NCBI GenBank assembly: GCA_021846505.1
Contig: JAJZWV010000021.1
Coordinates: 1 to 50,483 of the forward strand
DNA length: 50,483 nucleotides
DNA from: Bacillota bacterium
GTDB lineage: Bacteria; Bacillota; Sulfobacillia; Sulfobacillales; JAIMBI01
Reading direction: 5' to 3'
Below the pieces are notes generated by a model. That model was not told the DNA's origin. It saw only the letters and a program-made list of their open reading frames with translations, and ran no database searches. Positions 1 to 8,183 of this stretch are shown here, in pieces; the first letter of the stretch is position 1, and the number at the start of each line of letters is the position of its first letter. A program made the position numbers and the translations under genes.

Positions 1-1
1 C

Positions 2-991
2 GTCGCGGCGTTGACGACCTGGATCCCGGCGGGGCGGACGGGCGTCCGCCTCGGGTTGGAAGCCACCGGCGTCTACGCTTGGCATCTGGCCCTGTTCCTG
101 AGTCAGGCGCCTGCCCTGACCCCGTACACGGCGACGGTCTCCCGGCTCCAGCCGCGCACCGTCCATCGCTACCTCGCGGCCTTTGCCAGCCGCCGCAGCA
201 AGACGGACCCCGAAGACGCGTGGCACATCGCCGCCGTGTTGGGCCAACCCGCCTGGCTGCCCCACCCGTTCCAGATCACGGAGCGGACGGTGGCCCTGCA
301 GCGCCTGACCCGGCATCGGCGGCACTTGGTGCAGGACCTGGCGCGGCTGAAAAACTACGGAGCGAGCTACCTGTTCTGGCAGGCCAACGGCCTGGCCACG
401 GCGCCCCCCGGGAGTGACCCGTGGGGGGCGAGTGCCACGGCCCTCCTCACGCGCTATGCCACGAGTGAGGAGATCGCCGCGGCGCCGCTGGCCGACTTGG
501 CCCAGTGCCTCGACGACGGGGCGCGCGGCCACCTGGCCGACCCCGCCGCCGTGGCCCAGGCCGTCCAGCGGGCCGCGCGCGACTCGTATCGCTTGCCCGC
601 CGTGTTGAAGGATCCCGTGCACCAGATCCTGCGTGGGACGGTGCAGGACATCCGCTGCCTGACCCAGCAGATCCACGCCGTGGACCAGCGCATCGCGCGA
701 GAACCCGCCGTGATCACGACCCGCTTGCAGACCGTGCCCGGCCTCGGGCCGGTCTTCGCCGCGGGCCTCCTCGCGGAAATCGGCGACGTCAGCGCCTTCC
801 CCTCGGATGATTTGGCCGGCTCGTGCCCGCGCGGGAAGTCCTCGGGCACGGCACACGGCCGCCGGAATCCGGCAGAGCTCCCTTCTCAGTTGACCCGCTC
901 CACAGGCGGCCTCCCCAGGCGGGCAGGAGCCCCCACCCCGTCGCAGTTTGGTTCTCGGTCACGTGTTCCTCCCAAGCGGTTTCACATCTAG
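2..991 (+). pseudogene. IS110-family transposase, cut by the window start and broken at the 3' end
   Basis: The reading frame is open from the first bases, so the N-terminus lies outside the window. Visible IS110 features are the GLEATGVYAWHLALFL segment of the DEDD/RuvC-like catalytic domain, the SRRSKTDPEDAWHIA segment, and the helix-hairpin-helix of the C-terminal Transposase_20 domain (LQTVPGLGPVFAAGLLAEIGD, about 725-795). Homology stops near 825, just after FPSDD. The remaining codons up to 991 do not look like an IS110 C-terminus, whose conserved serine region and last 70-100 residues are missing. I read this as a 3'-truncated, inactive copy; the family call is firm, the exact break point is not. 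No terminal repeats could be placed. Confidence 0.8.
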
Positions 992-1881
992 CCGCGACGC
1001 CCGCGGCGCCGCGATGGGTGCACCAGGCGACAGCCGGACGGGTTCCCATGCCCCATCTCACCACCCTCGCGGCCCCGGAGACCTCCGCCGCGGACAATCG
1101 GCCCCTGAAGGAGCTGGAGGGGGAAAGATCTCGCGATCCCCATCCTCCGGAACCTCGAAAACGTAGACCGCGCCCCCAGGATCGCTGTGTCGTCGTGCAC
1201 ACCGAGATCGCGCGGGCGCGTCGCACCAGCCCGGGCTGTCGTTTGGCCGGGGTGGCGCGATCCACGTTCTCCGCCGGGCAGGGCCTCCCGGGGCGGTCAT
1301 CACCCGAACCTGGGCGGCGGCGTGCGCCGCGCTGCGCCTCCGGCACGGGCATTCTGCCGGCCAGACGCACCCAGAACACCCATCTGGAAGGCGCGGGCAC
1401 CGCCGGCGGGAGCGGGGGTGCTTGGCGAACGAACCTTCGGCCACTGCCCGGCCGTGTGCCGCACTGCCGCAGCGCGGCTGCACGAGCTGCCGTCGGGTCC
1501 TCTCGGGGACCTTCACACGGAAACCGGTCCGGGGGTGACCCGCAGGCGTCGCGCCCTCAAAGCCACCGGAGCGGATGGAAACCGGAGCGCGTGTCCACGA
1601 TCGGGGGGTAAACCGGTGCCGCCACCCGTCGAGCGATTCCCTGTGGGTGCGATGGCTTGCACCCCTGCACCCTGTAGCGGCGGCGCGCTGCCGACAGCCG
1701 GTGAAGAGCCCTCTGGGGCTGAAGGCAGTCAGCCGCCGGACCTGCCCGGCTAGTTGCGGCAACCGGGCCCCATGCATCCCCTGGGATCACGGGTGACGCT
1801 GCCAGACCCTGGGCAGGCCCCGGACAGCCCCGTCGACCGCCTCACCCGGCTGCCTTCTCAAACCCCCGCCGCGTCCCTGCC
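992..1881. other. Intergenic stretch without a recognisable gene
   Basis: About 0.9 kb between the broken IS110 transposase and the EamA exporter. Open frames exist on both strands because the DNA is GC-rich, but their translations are Arg/Pro/Gly-rich, have no domain I know and overlap each other in all frames. It may be eroded mobile-element or host DNA beyond the IS110 break. I see no tRNA, repeat array or clear promoter here. Confidence 0.5.
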
Positions 1882-2847
1882 TTATTTGTGGTGGACCGCC
1901 GGAGTCGACACCCCCGTGACGCCGGATGCTGCGGCGCGCAGGCGGGTCAGCGCCGCGGCGGCGATCGCCAGCAGTGCCGCTCCCGCGACGGTGGCCGGCT
2001 CGAGCCGCTCGTGCAGGAACGCGATGCCGAGTGCCACTGCCACGACCGGCTCGAAGTAGATGTACGAGGCGGCCTCCGAAGCTCGAATTTGTGTGAGCGC
2101 GTAGTTGTACAGCAAGTAGCCGGCCACCCCGCACACGACTGATAAGAACAGCAGGTTCGCCCAGCCAGCGGCCGACAGATGCCATACGGCGTTCCACCCT
2201 TCGGCGGCCGGAACCATGACGGAGGCCAGAACGAGTCCGAGCGCGCCAAAGGCCATGGACCCGCCGGTAAGCACCAGAGGTGGAAGACTCGGATCCCGCA
2301 TCCACGCCTTGCTCAACGTGGAATTCACAGCCCACAACACCGCATTGGCAATGAGGCAGAGGCCGCCGAACACGTAGGTGGAGCTCCAGGAGACAACGGA
2401 ACCGTGATGTGGTCCTGCCACAATCAAGATGACGCCGACGAGGCCGAGAGTGAGGGCCGTCAGCGTCGCCAGCGTGAGTCTCTCCTGTCCCAGCGCGTAC
2501 GCGCTGACCGCCGTCATGATCGGCACGAGTCCAACGACCAGAATGGACGCAACGGCCGCGTTCGTGTCTGCCACGCCGGTGTACTGAAGCCAAAAGTACA
2601 TCGTGTAGCCGGTCAACCCCATGACCGCCATCTTAAGGACGTGGCTAAGACGGATCTGGCCCGCACCTATCGCCCGTGCAAGCGGAACAGCGAAGAAGAG
2701 TGCGGCGAGGCTGAACCGGGCCGCAGCCAGCACGACCGGCGTCAGGTGAGAAGTTCCTCTGAGCAGGCTGTCCGCGGCGACAAACGACGCACCCCAAACC
2801 GACACGGCAAACCACACGCCGAGGCGCGCTAAGCCTCCTGCCCTCAT
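1882..2847 (-). CDS. EamA/DMT-family membrane exporter
   Basis: A 321-residue integral membrane protein of the drug/metabolite transporter superfamily, with two EamA halves and about ten hydrophobic segments. The N-terminus (GVWFAVSVWGASFVAADSLL) is the typical first EamA helix. The second half contains the usual SAYALGQERLT and AVALGIAFLHERLEP loop/helix segments that EamA proteins carry before each C-terminal helix. Likely role: export of an amino acid or metabolite; the substrate cannot be told. The ATG at 2847 is preceded by GGGGAGGGGG and begins exactly at the first helix. The frame is open further upstream, but that part is non-membrane and Arg-rich, so I exclude it. The gene stands alone; the next gene on this strand (recG) lies about 0.5 kb upstream. 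Confidence 0.85.
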   Translation of the reverse strand: MRAGGLARLGVWFAVSVWGASFVAADSLLRGTSHLTPVVLAAARFSLAALFFAVPLARAIGAGQIRLSHVLKMAVMGLTGYTMYFWLQYTGVADTNAAVASILVVGLVPIMTAVSAYALGQERLTLATLTALTLGLVGVILIVAGPHHGSVVSWSSTYVFGGLCLIANAVLWAVNSTLSKAWMRDPSLPPLVLTGGSMAFGALGLVLASVMVPAAEGWNAVWHLSAAGWANLLFLSVVCGVAGYLLYNYALTQIRASEAASYIYFEPVVAVALGIAFLHERLEPATVAGAALLAIAAAALTRLRAAASGVTGVSTPAVHHK

Positions 2848-3363
2848 GGCGCCCCCTCCCCGAAAGCACTCGATGAGACATTCTAACACTCGACTTCTGA
2901 TCCATCGCACGATCTGACATGAGTATCGGTGGTTCGGCTCCATATCTAACACTTCCACGCCATACCTGACCCTCGCTATCCATAAGGCGCCTGTGTTGCA
3001 GCGGACCCGGCCATGCGTCCCGGGCGCGTGGCCGGGCGATTGGAAGTACGAACGCCTAGCGGCCGGGCGCAGGCTCGGCGTCGCAGCCAGGACTGTGCGG
3101 CGCGGTCGCTCCACGTGGTGTTGGACAACCCGGTCGGCCCACGCCTCGCCCCGTGCGCTTGCGCTTGCCAGGTGCACCCCTCCTGGCTCCGTCGCATGGA
3201 CCGATTCGCGGCCAAGCTGTGCCGGCGGGGATTCGCGACGCGTGGGTGGAGGACTGGGAGCAGTGGCTGCGGCAAGGCCTCGCGCGATGAGCACGGGCCC
3301 CGCCGGGACCGAAGCGGGACGGTCCGACACCCTCGCACGATGACGCGGCTCGGGCTGCTTCTG
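2848..3363. other. Intergenic region between recG and the EamA exporter
   Basis: About 0.5 kb without a convincing gene. The part next to the exporter (2880-2990) is noticeably more AT-rich and carries a direct repeat (see the entry at 2882). A short plus-strand frame ending at a TGA near 3289 encodes a plausible but unrecognised C-terminus (RDAWVEDWEQWLRQGLAR); it has no start and no known domain, so it is at most a gene remnant. Confidence 0.45.
2882..2953 (-). promoter_or_regulatory. 9-bp direct repeat upstream of the EamA exporter gene
   Basis: AGTGTTAGA on the minus strand occurs twice, at 2882-2890 and 2945-2953, 63 bp start to start, about six helical turns. Both copies lie in the AT-richer stretch just upstream of the exporter start (2847). 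Such spacing fits a regulator site, but no regulator gene is adjacent and no good -35/-10 pair was found. Confidence 0.3.
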
Positions 3364-5427
3364 CTAGTGCAGCACAGTGGACGGCAGTGCCTCGCCGAGT
3401 GCCGCCAGCACTGAGGCGCGCAGCGCCGCGTGGTCGCGGTGCTGGAGGTCCGGATCTTGGTCCAACAGCTGGCGCGCCATGCGCTGCGCGGCTTGCAGGC
3501 GCCCCAGGTCTTCCGTCGGGCGCGTCAGGCCAAACCCCGGCACGCCGTGCTGGCGCAAGCCCAGCACCTCACCCGGCCCTCGAATCTCCAAGTCCCGCTC
3601 GGCCAGCTCGAACCCATCTTGGCATTCGACCAGGGCGTTCAGCCGTGCCTCGCCGTCCTCCCCCGCAGGGTCAGCCACTAGAATGCAGCGGCCCGCTTGG
3701 CGCCCTCGCCCCACCCGGCCCCGCAGCTGGTGCAGCTCCGCCAAGCCAAACCGGTCGGCATCCTCGATGACCATCACGGTCGCGTTGGGCACGTCCACGC
3801 CCACCTCCACAATCGTGGTAGCCACCAGCACGTCAAGTTCGCGCCGCCGAAACGCCTGCATGGCGTCCGCCTTCGCCGCTGCCGGCAGACGCCCGTGCAA
3901 AAGCCCCACGCGCCAGCCCGCCACGGTGCGCATGCCCTCGTACACCTGGACGGCGCTTTTGGCATCCGACGACTCGGACGGATCCACAAAGGGACACACC
4001 ACGAACGCCTGCTCACCCCGGCGGACCGCCGCCAGCACCTCCTGGTACACTTCGCGCCGCTCGGCGCGCGCAGCCCGGCGAGTGGCCACCGGCTGGCGGC
4101 CCGGCGGGCGCCCCAGCATGCGCGACAGCTCCAAGTCGCCATAGACGGTGAGCGCCAGGCTCCGCGGAATCGGAGTGGCCGTCATCACCAGCAGGTGGGG
4201 GTAAGTGCCTTTGCTGGCTAACTCCGACCGCTGCCGCACGCCAAATCGGTGTTGCTCGTCCACCACCACCAACGCTAGGCGGTGAAACTGGGTGCGCTCC
4301 TGCACCAGCGCCTGGGTGCCCACCGCCACGTCAATCGCGCCCGCCTCCAGCTGGGCCCGAGTGTCGCCACGCAGCGCCTCGCTGCCCGCCAAGAGCCCCA
4401 CCGACACGCCCAGCGGCGACAGCCACTCCTCAAGCACATCGGCATGCTGCGAGGCGAGCAGTTCGGTCGGGGCCATAAATGCGGCTTGCTGCCCGGCATC
4501 CACAGCCGCGAGGCATGCCAGCACCGCCAAAATCGTTTTGCCCGCCCCGACGTCTCCCTGCAAGAGCCGCGCCATCGGGGCGCCCTTCTCGAGGTCGGCG
4601 GCCACCTCGGCCCACGCGCGGGATTGGGCCGGGGTGAGCTGGAACGGCAGCCCCGCCACAAAGCGCCGAGCCAGCGGCCCATCGGGCTGCAGGGGAATGC
4701 CAGACACGCCGCCCACCGCCCGCTGGCGCAGCCACTGCACCCCCACCGTCAGCACTAGGGCCTCATCCAGCACCAGCCGCGTGCGCGCCCGCTCCGCATC
4801 CTCGGCGCTGTCGGGAAAATGCAGGTGCTGCAGCGCCCACGCCCGGCTGGGCAGGCTCCACGCTGCGCGGACCGCACTCGGCATGGGATCGGCCACTTGC
4901 GGCGCATAGGCGGGCACGACCCGCTCCATGAGGGACCGCATCCAGCGCTGGGACAGCTCGCCCGACAGCGGGTAGATAGGAACAATCCCGCGGCTGGGTG
5001 CGCTCTCGTCCACTCGCTCCCACTCGGGGTGCACCATGACCAGCCGCGGCCCGCGGCGATCCACGCGGCCCGACAGCCACAGCCGGCTGCCCGCAGGCAG
5101 CATCCGCGCCAGGTACCGGGCATGAAAAAACAGGACGTCCAGCTCCGCTGACCCATCCCGCAGGTATACGTGCGCCGTGACGTCGCTGCCAAAGTGGGGC
5201 TGGACGCGGACGTCGCGCACGGTCCCCATCACGTGATAAACGCCGCCCGCCGCCAGCTGGCTAATCGGCGTGACGCGCGAGCGGTCCCGATGCCGGCGCG
5301 GCCAGATGGTGAGCAAATCAGCAACCGTGGCGGCGCCCAGGCGCGCCAAGTCGGCCGCGCGGCGCGGCCCCACGCCCCCGAGCCGCGTGACGGGATCACC
5401 CAGCAGCGGTGCAGGCCCGGCGCTCAT
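3364..5427 (-). CDS. recG: ATP-dependent DNA helicase RecG
   Basis: A superfamily 2 helicase that remodels stalled replication forks and Holliday junctions. The 687 residues match the usual RecG length. Order: N-terminal wedge/OB domain (PVTRLGGVGPRRAADLARLG, then the OB fold around residues 70-160), helicase motif I GDVGAGKT, DEQHRFGVRQR (motif II), TATPIPR (motif III) and the motif V/VI block VEVGVDVPNATVMVIEDADRFG followed by QLRGRVGRG. The start is chosen at ATG 5427: GGGAGG lies 9 nt upstream, whereas for the ATG at 5433 it is only 3 nt away. The gene follows yloU by about 20 bp and is probably in the same transcript. In B. subtilis fakA and sdaA genes sit between yloU and recG; here they are absent. 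Confidence 0.96.
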   Translation of the reverse strand: MSAGPAPLLGDPVTRLGGVGPRRAADLARLGAATVADLLTIWPRRHRDRSRVTPISQLAAGGVYHVMGTVRDVRVQPHFGSDVTAHVYLRDGSAELDVLFFHARYLARMLPAGSRLWLSGRVDRRGPRLVMVHPEWERVDESAPSRGIVPIYPLSGELSQRWMRSLMERVVPAYAPQVADPMPSAVRAAWSLPSRAWALQHLHFPDSAEDAERARTRLVLDEALVLTVGVQWLRQRAVGGVSGIPLQPDGPLARRFVAGLPFQLTPAQSRAWAEVAADLEKGAPMARLLQGDVGAGKTILAVLACLAAVDAGQQAAFMAPTELLASQHADVLEEWLSPLGVSVGLLAGSEALRGDTRAQLEAGAIDVAVGTQALVQERTQFHRLALVVVDEQHRFGVRQRSELASKGTYPHLLVMTATPIPRSLALTVYGDLELSRMLGRPPGRQPVATRRAARAERREVYQEVLAAVRRGEQAFVVCPFVDPSESSDAKSAVQVYEGMRTVAGWRVGLLHGRLPAAAKADAMQAFRRRELDVLVATTIVEVGVDVPNATVMVIEDADRFGLAELHQLRGRVGRGRQAGRCILVADPAGEDGEARLNALVECQDGFELAERDLEIRGPGEVLGLRQHGVPGFGLTRPTEDLGRLQAAQRMARQLLDQDPDLQHRDHAALRASVLAALGEALPSTVLH

Positions 5428-5446
5428 GCCCATCGCCCTCCCACCG

Positions 5447-5794
5447 CTATTCGCCCGAGCTGGCGACGCGCAGTCCCACGACATGGGTCCGAACGCGCAG
5501 CGCCTCGATGCCGGCCAGCGTGCGCAGCGTCTGCCGCACCGCCTGCCCCACCGCTTCCGCAACGGCCGGGATTGATTGGCCGTAGTCGACGGCGACGCTC
5601 ACTTCCACCGCAATTCCCGCCGGCTGATGCTCCACGTGGACGGCGTGCACCGCCGCAGCCGCCATCTGGCGCCACACCGCACTGCGGACCACCAGCCCGG
5701 CCACGCCCGGCACTTGAAGCGCGGCCCACGCCGCCAGGGACATGACCACATCGTCATGAACCGAAATGTGCCCAGCCCCCGCGCGCGCGTCCAC
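5447..5794 (-). CDS. yloU: Asp23/Gls24-family protein (YloU-like)
   Basis: A 115-residue DUF322/Asp23 protein. It begins HISVHDDVVMSLAAWAALQVPGVAGL, the typical opening of the family, followed by an alternating alpha/beta pattern and ends with RTHVVGLRVA. Family members are small cytoplasmic or envelope-associated proteins linked to alkaline or envelope stress and often encoded next to the fatty acid kinase gene fakA (yloV), which is missing here. Start is GTG at 5794 with GAGGAGGG five bases upstream. It lies between rpmB and recG, as in the B. subtilis order except for the missing fakA. Confidence 0.85.
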   Translation of the reverse strand: MDARAGAGHISVHDDVVMSLAAWAALQVPGVAGLVVRSAVWRQMAAAAVHAVHVEHQPAGIAVEVSVAVDYGQSIPAVAEAVGQAVRQTLRTLAGIEALRVRTHVVGLRVASSGE

Positions 5795-5881
5795 GGCAAC
5801 CCTCCTCAGCTTAGGCTTGGCTCAGGTTTGGGCTTCGGCTATCGGCCGGCGCGTGACGGGCTGCCGGGGCGCCCGGACACA

Positions 5882-6073
5882 CTAAATGGCTCGCTCGACC
5901 TTGCCCGCCTTGAGACATGAGGTGCAAACGTACATGCGCACCGTCCGCCCGTTGACGCGGGCGCGCACGCGCTGAATGTTGGGCCGCCACACTCGCTTGG
6001 TGTGTCGGTTTGAGTGGCTCACAGCGTTGCCGTGCACCACGTGCTTGTCGCAAATCTGGCAGCGATATGCCAT
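5882..6073 (-). CDS. rpmB: 50S ribosomal protein bL28
   Basis: A 63-residue L28 protein with the usual start AYRCQICDKHVVHGNAVSHS, the NRHTKRVWRPNIQ core and the C-terminal RMYVCTSCLKAGKV. The four cysteines (CQIC and CTSC) form the zinc-binding type of L28. The ATG at 6073 has AGGAGGAGG upstream. It carries its own promoter-like sequence (6117-6146). In B. subtilis rpmB is transcribed opposite to yloU; here it is on the same strand, so one promoter may also serve yloU and recG. Confidence 0.97.
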   Translation of the reverse strand: MAYRCQICDKHVVHGNAVSHSNRHTKRVWRPNIQRVRARVNGRTVRMYVCTSCLKAGKVERAI

Positions 6074-6116
6074 GGCACGGGCCTCCTCCTAGTCTGGTCT
6101 CAAAATAGCTCGCGTA

Positions 6117-6146
6117 AATATACCACAGGCGGCCCCTCGCCAACAA
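6117..6146 (-). promoter_or_regulatory. Putative sigma-A promoter of rpmB
   Basis: On the minus strand TTGTTG (6141-6146), an 18-nt spacer and TATATT (6117-6122) precede rpmB by about 45 bp. The TATATT box is the only AT-rich hexamer in this stretch. Position and spacing fit a housekeeping promoter. Confidence 0.55.
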
Positions 6147-6865
6147 TGGCGACCCGCGCCGCCAACAGCGGCTCTTCTCCTGATTCGACCCACCTGACGG
6201 CGCTCGTGCCTCGTGCGCGCACGCCAGCCCCAATGCGGGGAGTCGGCCTCGCGCCATCGACGCACGGCCGCCTCATCAGACTGGCCTGCCGCCGCGCAGC
6301 GCCCGAGCCGCCGGTGCAGGCGCTGCCTCATCCCCGCTCGTATCGGGCATGGGGCAGGAAACGCCGCGATCCCGTCCGCGCGCCAGTGCTCGCGCTGCCA
6401 CGCTCGGTGTCGGATCCTGCGCGCTGGCGCGGGTGGCCGGGCAAATTGCGACACTCCCTGGGCGGTCCTCCTTTGGGGATCGTCTCAAGGATCTGGCGGT
6501 GCTGGACGAGAGCGGGTCACGGGGGAGCCGACGCCGCCTCGCCGGCAGACCCGCGCCCCTCATGACAGGTTGTCCAGCGATCGGCCGAGTCCATGCTCGC
6601 GGTCGCGGCCGACAGCTCCGGGCACACCTCACCGAAGGCTGTTTGCCATCACTTTGCCGACGGCGGGGCCAGGACGCGCGCCATCCCACTCGACGGAGCC
6701 ATTGGCTGTGACTTAAGCCTGTGCCGTGGAGCCAGCGCCATTCACCTGACCCGCACCGTTCCGGCGGGACCTGTCGGCTAGCCGTGGCCTGGGCCTGCCG
6801 GTCGGAGGAGTCGGTGCCGCACGGCGCGCCTGCCTTTCCGCCACAGCACCCCCGCGGGCCAGCCG
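6147..6865. other. Intergenic region between hslO and rpmB without a recognisable gene
   Basis: About 0.7 kb. Open frames on both strands give Arg/Ala/Pro-rich translations with no known domain and no good ribosome binding site; the long minus-strand frame that crosses into hslO is a shadow of that gene. I see no RNA gene, repeat or terminator that I can defend. In other Bacillota the rpmB/spoVM interval is short, so this is extra DNA. Confidence 0.45.
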
Positions 6866-7780
6866 TCAGGGGTCCGGGTCGCCTGGGGAGGCCAGCTCGG
6901 CCACCTCCGCGGACGCAAACCGATAGTGGGTCTGGCAGTAGTGGCACACCACCTCGGCTCCCTCGTCCGCCGCCCACTGCCGCCGCTCCGCGCCCGGCAC
7001 CACCCGCAGCAGATCGCGCGAGTGCTCTCGGCTGCACCGGCAGCCAAAGTGCAGGGGCTCTTCCACCAGGCGGGGCAGTGCCTTGTCCACCACCCAGGCG
7101 AGCAAATCGGGGATGGCCTGGCCCTCGGCCAGCCGCCAACTCAAGTCGCGGAGGGACTCCAGCCGCGCACTCATCGCCTCCAGACGGTCCGGATCCGCGC
7201 CCGGCAGCGCCTGCACCAACAGCCCTCCCGACGCCGCCACCGACCCATCGCGCTCCACCAGCACCCCCAGCGCCACTGCGGATGGCACTTGCTCACTCGC
7301 CCACAGAAACTGCGCCACGTCTTCTCCCAGCTCGCCGCTCACTAAGTCGCTCGCGCTGGTGTACCCGATCCCGGCTCCATCTACTCGCTCGACGATGAGT
7401 CGGCCCGCTCGCCCCACCGCCGCGCCGACAGGCAACTTGCCGCCCGGCGCTGGAGGCAGTTCAACCTGCGCATGGTCGACGCGCGCCCGCAAAAGGCCGT
7501 CCGCGCAAGCCTCCGCTCGCACTCGCCCCAGTGGCCCCCCTCCGTCAGCGGTAAGTTGCACGCCGCTGCCGGCCTCCTTGGCGTCGCTGGCCAGGAGCGC
7601 CGCCGCCGACAAGAGTCGGCCCATCGCCGCCGCCGCCACCGCATAGGCGCCGTGCGCCCGCGCGGCGCCTTCCGCTGCGCCGCGGGTAGTCACGCCCAGC
7701 AGCCGGACGTCCTCCGCAACCGCCCGCCACCGCCGATCCCCCACGGATGCCGGCGCTTCTCTCACGGCCTCGCCCCCCAT
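6866..7780 (-). CDS. hslO: Hsp33 redox-regulated chaperone
   Basis: A 304-residue Hsp33, the cytoplasmic holdase activated by oxidation. The C-terminal zinc/redox switch is visible as CRCS (about residue 236) and CHYC (about residue 277), the four conserved cysteines, followed by YRFASAEVAEL. The N-terminal half shows the Hsp33 fold signatures AHGAYAVAAAAMGRLLSAAAL and the LPVGAAVG/GYTSASDLVSGELGEDVAQFL region. Start is set at ATG 7780 because the conserved domain begins soon after; its Shine-Dalgarno is weak, and a GTG a few codons later is an alternative. It sits directly downstream of spoVM (37-bp gap), a position usually held by rpmB. Confidence 0.93.
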   Translation of the reverse strand: MGGEAVREAPASVGDRRWRAVAEDVRLLGVTTRGAAEGAARAHGAYAVAAAAMGRLLSAAALLASDAKEAGSGVQLTADGGGPLGRVRAEACADGLLRARVDHAQVELPPAPGGKLPVGAAVGRAGRLIVERVDGAGIGYTSASDLVSGELGEDVAQFLWASEQVPSAVALGVLVERDGSVAASGGLLVQALPGADPDRLEAMSARLESLRDLSWRLAEGQAIPDLLAWVVDKALPRLVEEPLHFGCRCSREHSRDLLRVVPGAERRQWAADEGAEVVCHYCQTHYRFASAEVAELASPGDPDP

Positions 7781-7817
7781 TCCCGCTATTGTGCACGAGG
7801 GCGGACGGGGGCACGGG

Positions 7818-7898
7818 CTACCGCTTGGCCCAGATGGACAGCACCATCTGCAGGATCCGCCCCACCAGCGGCGGAACTTTAATGACCTGCACACGCAT
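7818..7898 (-). CDS. spoVM: SpoVM, 26-residue spore coat anchoring peptide
   Basis: The peptide MRVQVIKVPPLVGRILQMVL plus SIWAKR is 26 residues, exactly the length of B. subtilis SpoVM (MKFYTIKLPKFLGGIVRAML plus GSFRKD). It shares the IK[LV]P start, a proline near position 9-10, a hydrophobic face and a basic C-terminus. In Bacillus it is an amphipathic helix that marks the curved forespore membrane and recruits the coat ATPase SpoIVA. The start ATG at 7898 has a perfect AAGGAGGTG five bases upstream. Its location between rpe and rpmB is that of spoVM in B. subtilis. Length, position and pattern together make this convincing despite the small size, and it implies an endospore former. Confidence 0.88.
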   Translation of the reverse strand: MRVQVIKVPPLVGRILQMVLSIWAKR

Positions 7899-7924
7899 CG
7901 GTGCACCTCCTTGCCGGATGGCTT

Positions 7925-8140
7925 CTATCGGGCCGCCAGCATCCTGTATCCCGCCCACACCAGCACTCCGCCAATCAGGAGGGGGCCGAGGCCCGCCCAC
8001 ACCAGCCACAGCCCCAGTCCCAGCGGCCACAGCGCCCAGGGGCACACCTTGATTACCAAGAGCCCACCGGCCAGCACCAGCCCGGCGCCCACGATCTTGG
8101 GCCGGCCACCGTGCCGCTGCCAGCGGGAAAATCCGCTCAC
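7925..8140 (-). CDS. Small membrane protein of unknown function
   Basis: A 71-residue protein. A basic N-terminal segment (SGFSRWQRHGGRPK) is followed by two to three hydrophobic stretches (IVGAGLVLAGGLLVI, then ALWPLGLGLWLVWAGLGPLLIGG and a last short one ending at GYRMLAAR). Start is GTG 8140 with GAAGGGGGTGGG just upstream. It lies between rpe and spoVM, the slot of thiN (thiamine pyrophosphokinase) in B. subtilis, but shows no resemblance to ThiN. I do not recognise a family. Confidence 0.6.
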   Translation of the reverse strand: MSGFSRWQRHGGRPKIVGAGLVLAGGLLVIKVCPWALWPLGLGLWLVWAGLGPLLIGGVLVWAGYRMLAAR

Positions 8141-8183
8141 CTGCCCACCCCCTTCGGCCCCGCGAAGCGAGGAACCGTGCATC

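Noticed and set aside
1187-1777. Several overlapping open frames of 180-240 codons on both strands downstream of the IS110 relic
   Set aside because: They overlap in all frames, are Arg/Pro/Gly-rich, lack good ribosome binding sites and show no known domain; this is expected in DNA of about 70 % GC.
3190-3289. A plausible protein C-terminus (RDAWVEDWEQWLRQGLAR) on the plus strand
   Set aside because: No start, no upstream conserved sequence and no family; kept only as a remark in the intergenic entry.
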